Below are positions 9,400 to 12,960 of a stretch of 12,960 bases of DNA, one piece after another (the first letter of the stretch is position 1; each line of letters starts with the position of its first letter). This DNA is from Pseudomonadota bacterium. Its GTDB lineage: Bacteria > Pseudomonadota > Alphaproteobacteria > Reyranellales > Reyranellaceae. The notes below the pieces were generated by a model. It saw only the letters and a program-made list of their open reading frames with translations. It searched no databases and was not told the origin of the DNA. A program made the position numbers and the translations under genes. The stretch lies in contig JAEZIF010000374.1 of assembly GCA_023416135.1 (NCBI GenBank), positions 1 through 12,960 of the forward strand, read 5' to 3'.

Positions 9400-9560
9400 C
9401 AGGTGATTCCGAGCGGACTTGTTGCCTCAAAGCAACGAGAGCCAGCTGCCTTCCTATTCACTTCCAAACCGCACCGTCCGTGTGCGACACTTGTTTTCGA
9501 ACTTCGTGTCTTCGGCCCGTCGTGCCGAAACCTGTCGGAATGGACCCAGGATTGGCGTTG

Positions 9561-10370
9561 ATGATCGCAAGCGTGTTCAAAGTGGCCACCCGCGTCCGTG
9601 CTTCGGTCGTCGCGGCTGCCGTTGCTGCAACCCTGCTGGGCGGCTGTGCGGTCAACGACACCGGCGCCTCCGAGGTATGGGACCCCATCGAGACGCCCAA
9701 CCGCTTCATGTTCTCGATCAATCGCGCCGTCGACGTCATGGCGATCCGGCCGGTCGCCGTGCTCTATCGTGACTGGGTGCCCGAGAAGGCCCAGAAAAGC
9801 GTACGCAGTCTTTTGGACAATCTCGGCGAACCGGTGACGGCCATCAATGAGGTCTTTCAGGGCGATCCCAGCCGTGCCGCCACCACTATGGCCCGCTTCC
9901 TGGTGAACTCGACCTTGGGCCTTGCCGGCCTGTTCGACGTCGCCGCCATGATGGGCCTTGAGCGCACCAAGACCGATGCCGGCCAGACGATCGGCATTTG
10001 GGCGGGCAAGGGTGTCGACCCGGAGAACGGTGGCTTCTATCTGGTGCTGCCGATCGCCGGCCCATCCAACGCGCGCGACGCCACGGGCCTGATGATCGAT
10101 TACGCGATCGATCCGTTCCAGATCCTGCCGATCGCCTTCAACTGGGACTGGTGGTACATCGGCCTCCCGCGCTACGGCCTGAACGTCATCGACTATCGCT
10201 CGCGCACCATGTTCGCGCTGGACGACATCGAGAAGAACAGCGTCGACTATTACGCTGCGCTGCGTTCCGCCTACACCCAGAACCGGGCCGACCTTATTCG
10301 CGCGAAGCGTGACAAGACCGACACCAAAGGCGAACTGGAGCGTCGCGACAATCTCGCGCTGGTGCGGTAA
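9561..10370 (+). CDS. mlaA: MlaA (VacJ) outer-membrane phospholipid-transport lipoprotein
   Basis: A 269-residue lipoprotein of the Mla system, which removes misplaced phospholipids from the outer leaflet of the outer membrane and hands them to periplasmic MlaC. Residues 1-28 are a signal peptide ending in the lipobox LLGGC, with Cys29 as the lipid anchor. Family landmarks follow: VWDPIETPNRFMFSINRAVD (39-58), NLGEPVTAINEVFQGD (87-102), RFLVNSTLGLAGLFDVA (112-128), GQTIG, YLVLPIAGPSNARDATG (160-176). Where many homologues have a short GxGxGPY loop, this one reads GKGVDPENGGFY. The start at 9561 gives the signal peptide the right length; an in-frame ATG at 9540 is possible, while the longer open frame from 9390 adds a Cys-rich stretch that does not look like a signal. 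The gene is divergent from the SahR-like gene and 45 bases before mlaC; the 185-base divergent gap shows a small GTTGC/GCAAC stem (9421-9436) and no clear plus-strand promoter. Confidence 0.92.
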   Translation: MIASVFKVATRVRASVVAAAVAATLLGGCAVNDTGASEVWDPIETPNRFMFSINRAVDVMAIRPVAVLYRDWVPEKAQKSVRSLLDNLGEPVTAINEVFQGDPSRAATTMARFLVNSTLGLAGLFDVAAMMGLERTKTDAGQTIGIWAGKGVDPENGGFYLVLPIAGPSNARDATGLMIDYAIDPFQILPIAFNWDWWYIGLPRYGLNVIDYRSRTMFALDDIEKNSVDYYAALRSAYTQNRADLIRAKRDKTDTKGELERRDNLALVR

Positions 10371-10403
10371 GACACCCGCGGTCACAATTCGCAAAATTCA
10401 CCG

Positions 10404-10409
10404 AAGGAG
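10404..10409 (+). promoter_or_regulatory. Ribosome binding site that fixes the TTG start of mlaC
   Basis: AAGGAG stands six bases before TTG at 10416. No ATG or GTG with comparable spacing exists in this frame, and starting at the TTG yields a complete signal peptide, so this site decides the start codon. Confidence 0.75.
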
Positions 10410-10415
10410 CGACCG

Positions 10416-11018
10416 TTGCCGCTGATCGCCTGTCGTCGCCTCGCTTTTCGTCTCGTCGCCGGTGCGGCTGTCGCGCTCGTCGCGCTGCCGGCCCTCGCCA
10501 ACGACCCTGCGGCGGAACTGGTTTCCTCCACTGCCGCCCAGGCCATCGACATCGTCAAGACCACGACAGGCGCGCAGCGTCAGGCGGCGATCCAGCGGGT
10601 CCTTCAGAGCCGGTTCGATCTGCCGTACATGGCGCAGACGGCGCTCGGGACTCACTGGGCCAAGGCCACGCCCGAGCAACAGGCACGCTTCGTCAGGGCG
10701 ACCGAAACCGCCGAGGCGAAGGCCTATAGCGAGCGCTTCGGCCAGTATGCCGGCCAGACGCTCACCGTCGGCAAGACCATCTCCCGGCCCAACGGCGCCT
10801 GGGTCGTCGACAGCCGGTTGAACCAGAGCAACGGCCAGCCCATCAAGCTCGAATGGGAGGTCCGTCAGCTCCCGGCAGGACTGCGCATCACCGACGTCAA
10901 GATCGAGGGCGTCAGCATGGTCATGACTAGACGTTCGGATTTCAATTCCTACATCCAGCAGAACGGCGGCAAGGTGCAGCCACTGATCGACGAGCTCGAA
11001 TCCCGGGCTTCGCGGTGA
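10416..11018 (+). CDS. mlaC: MlaC (Ttg2D) periplasmic phospholipid-binding protein
   Basis: A 200-residue exported protein that shuttles phospholipid between outer-membrane MlaA and the inner-membrane MlaFEDB complex. Residues 1-28 form a signal peptide (basic CRR, an Ala/Val/Leu core, cleavage after LPALA). The mature part has the MlaC fold: a helical N-terminal half (about 30-95, with FDLPYMAQTALGTHWAKATPEQQARF resembling the family FD-M-RLALG-W--A-PEQ pattern) and a sheet half ending in LRITDVKIEGVSMVMTRRSDFNSYIQQNGGKVQPLIDEL (about 153-193), the most conserved part of the family. Translation starts with TTG, supported by AAGGAG six bases upstream. It follows mlaA by 45 bases. The permease, ATPase and substrate-binding genes of the system are not in this window and are presumably encoded elsewhere. 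Confidence 0.9.
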   Translation: MPLIACRRLAFRLVAGAAVALVALPALANDPAAELVSSTAAQAIDIVKTTTGAQRQAAIQRVLQSRFDLPYMAQTALGTHWAKATPEQQARFVRATETAEAKAYSERFGQYAGQTLTVGKTISRPNGAWVVDSRLNQSNGQPIKLEWEVRQLPAGLRITDVKIEGVSMVMTRRSDFNSYIQQNGGKVQPLIDELESRASR

Positions 11019-11019
11019 A

Positions 11020-11048
11020 TTGCAGCCGGAACTCGGCCGCCATAGACT
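11020..11048 (+). promoter_or_regulatory. Possible promoter of cysE
   Basis: TTGCAG (11020-11025) directly after the mlaC stop and TAGACT (11043-11048), 17 bases apart, give a weak sigma-70-like promoter (3/6 and 4/6) that would start transcription about 60 bases before the cysE ATG. The 97-base gap is unusually long for this dense region, which supports a separate promoter. No T-run terminator for mlaC was seen; GGCCGGCC near 11094 is a short palindrome without other signals. Confidence 0.28.
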
Positions 11049-11115
11049 AGCCGGTGGGAGGCGTATCGATCAGCCCGCCGTGAGACTGTAACGGCCGGCC
11101 GGAGGAGAGCGCCAA

Positions 11116-11925
11116 ATGGACAGCGCCGTCGCAAAGAACGCAGCGGAACCCCGCTCGGTTGACCCGGTCTGGAACAAGATCCGCGAGGCCGCGCAGACGG
11201 CTGCGGCCGCCGAACCGGTCCTGGCCGGCACCCTGCACGCCACCATTCTCAGCCAGAGCCGATTCGAAGGCGCGCTGAGCTATCACCTGGCGCGGCTCGC
11301 CGGCACTACCGAGGTGCCTGCCGCCCTCATTCGCCAGATCTTCGACGAGGCGCTGAATGCCGATTCGGCCATCGGGCTGGCGGCGCGCGCCGACATCATG
11401 GCGGTGGTCGAGCGCGATCCCGCCTGCACGTCGCATCTCGATCCCCTGCTGTGGTTCAAGGGCTATCACGCGCTGCAGACCTCGCGCGTTGCCCATTGGC
11501 TGTGGCTGCAGGGTCGCCAGACGCTCGCGCACTTCCTGCAGAGCCGGGCCAGTGCCTTGTTCGGCCTCGACATCCATCCCGGCGCGCGCATCGGCAAGGG
11601 CATCTTCATCGACCACGGCACCGGCGTGGTGATCGGCGAGACAGCCGTCGTCGAGGACGGCGTGTCGATGCTGCACGGCGTGACGCTGGGCGGTACCGGC
11701 AAGGAACGCGGCGATCGTCATCCCAAGGTGCGGCGTGGCGTGCTTCTGGGCGCCGGCGCCAAGGTGCTGGGCAATATCGAGATCGGCGCCTGCGCCAAGA
11801 TCGCGGCCGGCAGCGTGGTGCTCGAGCCGGTGCCTGCAGGCTGCACGGCCGCCGGCGTGCCGGCGCGCATCATCGGCTGCGTCGATGTGCCGGAGCCGGC
11901 GCTGGAGATGGATCAGCGGATCTGA
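11116..11925 (+). CDS. cysE: Serine O-acetyltransferase
   Basis: Cytoplasmic enzyme of 269 residues (E. coli CysE is 273) that makes O-acetylserine from serine and acetyl-CoA, the committed step of cysteine synthesis. The N-terminal helical part (about 15-145) holds DEALNADSAIGLAARADI and ERDPAC with Asp101, matching E. coli Asp92. The C-terminal left-handed beta-helix (about 150-255) has the hexapeptide pattern and the catalytic pair Asp166-His167 (FIDHGTGVVIGETAVV), then VTLGGTGKERGDRHPK with His202 (E. coli His193). The short tail after residue 255 ends in MDQRI, with the C-terminal Ile that in other CysE proteins inserts into CysK to form the cysteine synthase complex. A GGAGGAG run lies about eight bases before the ATG. 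It converges on the poly-proline gene with only four bases between stops. Confidence 0.95.
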   Translation: MDSAVAKNAAEPRSVDPVWNKIREAAQTAAAAEPVLAGTLHATILSQSRFEGALSYHLARLAGTTEVPAALIRQIFDEALNADSAIGLAARADIMAVVERDPACTSHLDPLLWFKGYHALQTSRVAHWLWLQGRQTLAHFLQSRASALFGLDIHPGARIGKGIFIDHGTGVVIGETAVVEDGVSMLHGVTLGGTGKERGDRHPKVRRGVLLGAGAKVLGNIEIGACAKIAAGSVVLEPVPAGCTAAGVPARIIGCVDVPEPALEMDQRI

Positions 11926-11929
11926 GCGA

Positions 11930-12568
11930 TCACTTGGTGTTCGCATCGACGGAGTGATGCAGCGCCTGGATCGACTTGATCAGCTTGTGCATCAGCTCCT
12001 TCTGCTTGTCGTCGAGCTTTTCGTTGTCGTCGGTCTCGGCCTGCAGTGACAGTTCCGCTTCCTCGAGCCGGCGGACGAAAGTCATCGCCTGCTCCGACTT
12101 CTGCTGCTCGGTGCCGGACAAGAGCTGGTACATGCTGAGATAGAGCGACGCGAGGCTGCGATTCTGCAGCTCCGGGGCGAGCGGGTATTTGCTCTTGAAC
12201 ATGTTGTCCATCGCGGCCTTGGATTCGCCCACCGTCTTGGCGCGGCGCAGGCCGTATTCCATCTGGTCGAGACGGTGCGTGATCTCGAAGCGATGCGTGG
12301 AGAGCTGCTGGCGGTTCTGCTGCGCGATCTCGTGATTGTGCTGGATGTTCTGCAGCAACGCGGCGCCGCCGGTCAGGACGACCGACGACAGAAGCCACAT
12401 GCCGACCGAGCTGTTGAAGAAGTCGAATACCCGCTTGCCGATGCCGATCTTCGGCTCGGGCGGCGGCGGGGGAGGTGGCGGCGGATTTTCCGTGTCCAGC
12501 CGCCTCCTCACTTCATGGCGGAGCTGCTCTTCCGCCTCGATCGCTTTGCGCTGATCTTCCGACAGCAT
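11930..12568 (-). CDS. Hypothetical single-pass membrane protein with a nine-proline run
   Basis: A 212-residue protein I do not recognise. Residues 1-27 are charged and probably helical; residues 29-37 are nine consecutive prolines followed by EPK; residues about 55-72 (VGMWLLSSVVLTGGAALL) form one membrane segment; the rest (about 75-212) is hydrophilic, rich in Gln, Glu and Lys, and looks helical or coiled-coil. Basic residues Lys40, Lys45 and Arg46 before the membrane segment suggest a cytoplasmic N-terminus and a periplasmic C-terminal part. GAGG lies about five bases before the ATG at 12568, only nine bases after the autotransporter stop, so the two genes are very likely co-transcribed and coupled. 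Nine prolines in a row should stall ribosomes without elongation factor P. A role beside the autotransporter is an inference from position only. Confidence 0.72.
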   Translation of the reverse strand: MLSEDQRKAIEAEEQLRHEVRRRLDTENPPPPPPPPPEPKIGIGKRVFDFFNSSVGMWLLSSVVLTGGAALLQNIQHNHEIAQQNRQQLSTHRFEITHRLDQMEYGLRRAKTVGESKAAMDNMFKSKYPLAPELQNRSLASLYLSMYQLLSGTEQQKSEQAMTFVRRLEEAELSLQAETDDNEKLDDKQKELMHKLIKSIQALHHSVDANTK

Positions 12569-12577
12569 TTCGCCTCA

Positions 12578-12960
12578 CTACCATGTCATGCGGACGCCGG
12601 CGGTGATGGCGTGCGCGCTGTCCTGGCCGGAGATGTCCCCCTCGTAGCGCATGTAGATCGAGGTCGCTTCCGCGATCGCGGTGTTTGCGCTGATGCCCAG
12701 TACCACACCATCGCGCTGGGGGGATACACCCCAGGTCGTGAAGGGCATCGCCGGTGCACCGGCCAGCGCCGCCGTCACCGGGCGGCCGACATCGGCGTAC
12801 TCGTGGCTCCAGCCCAGCCGCAGCTGCATCGCAAGCTTCTCGCGCCAGCCGAGATCCATCGACCCGCCGAGCTGCGCGCCGATCACCGTGCGCAGCGAGT
12901 TGGTGGTCTGCTGCGCCACGCTGAGATTGAGCGACTGCGCGCCGGTCTCGGTGAAGGCGT
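12578..12960 (-). CDS. Autotransporter beta-domain protein, C-terminal end only
   Basis: The frame is open from the window edge (12960) to TAG at 12578, giving the last 127 or so residues of a larger protein. They match the end of the autotransporter beta-barrel domain: alternating hydrophobic and polar strands with loops, including QSLNLSVAQQTTNSLRTVIG, GWREKLAMQLRLGWSHEYAD, AMPFTTWGVSPQRDGVVLG, EATSIYMRYEGDI and a last strand HAITAGVRMTW ending in Trp, the aromatic end that the BAM complex recognises in outer-membrane proteins. A GTG at 12919 is an internal valine of the barrel and not a start. The passenger domain, which would tell the function, lies outside the window. The next gene on the strand, the poly-proline membrane protein, follows after nine bases. 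Confidence 0.87.
   Translation of the reverse strand, partial: AFTETGAQSLNLSVAQQTTNSLRTVIGAQLGGSMDLGWREKLAMQLRLGWSHEYADVGRPVTAALAGAPAMPFTTWGVSPQRDGVVLGISANTAIAEATSIYMRYEGDISGQDSAHAITAGVRMTW

Noticed and set aside
7466..9430. Treating the 654-residue open frame containing metF as a fusion protein
   Set aside because: The upstream half is an out-of-frame shadow of the SahR-like gene; metF has its own ATG at 8386 with a four-base overlap typical of this operon.
9421..9436. GTTGC/GCAAC hairpin with an extra GCAAC at 9396-9400 in the divergent gap
   Set aside because: Five-base stem, easily chance; no link to a regulator or to a plus-strand promoter could be shown.
9279..10394. A 371-residue minus-strand frame opposite mlaA
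   Set aside because: Antisense shadow of mlaA, which has a lipobox and complete family motifs.

Overview
The window reads as chromosomal DNA of a GC-rich alphaproteobacterium. The evidence is the very high GC content, a methionine synthase split into two genes, DUF992 secreted proteins, an ArsR-methyltransferase regulator of the SahR type and an adjacent mlaA-mlaC pair. A soil or aquatic Rhodospirillales/Hyphomicrobiales-like organism fits; the genus cannot be fixed from the sequence. No phage, IS, CRISPR, tRNA or rRNA was seen, and coding density is high.

Layout. (1) 56-1889, plus strand: a two-gene unit of an AEC-family permease and a TauD/TfdA-type Fe(II)/2-oxoglutarate dioxygenase. (2) 1897-2946, minus strand: two tandem DUF992 paralogues, each preceded by the same 9-base TGCCATACT box. 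The first is intact and probably a lipoprotein. The second has its signal peptide in a different frame from its body. (3) 2985-9363, minus strand: a tightly overlapped operon sahR-like regulator > metF > metH (homocysteine domain) > metH (pterin/B12/reactivation domains), followed by a TSUP (TauE/SafE) exporter gene. The 61 bases between the last metH stop and the exporter ATG are bounded exactly by a perfect 15-bp inverted repeat. (4) 9376-9560: divergent control region with an AT-rich promoter/operator candidate in front of the regulator. (5) 9561-11925, plus strand: mlaA, mlaC (TTG start) and cysE. (6) 11930-12960, minus strand: the C-terminal end of an autotransporter running off the window edge, then a small membrane protein with nine consecutive prolines.

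How the parts work together. The core is the methyl branch of the SAM cycle. MetF makes 5-methyl-tetrahydrofolate, and the two MetH polypeptides pass its methyl group through cobalamin to homocysteine. The regulator fused to a SAM/SAH-binding methyltransferase fold probably controls the operon, as SahR does. CysE (entry to cysteine synthesis), the TSUP exporter and the dioxygenase give the neighbourhood a loose sulphur theme, but the dioxygenase lacks several taurine-binding residues, so this link is weak. MlaA/MlaC belong to outer-membrane lipid transport.

Most of the window is ordinary metabolism. The items most worth a second look are the hairpin that fills the metH-exporter gap and covers the exporter ribosome binding site, the operator/promoter of the SahR-like gene, the broken DUF992 copy, and the poly-proline membrane protein coupled to the autotransporter.
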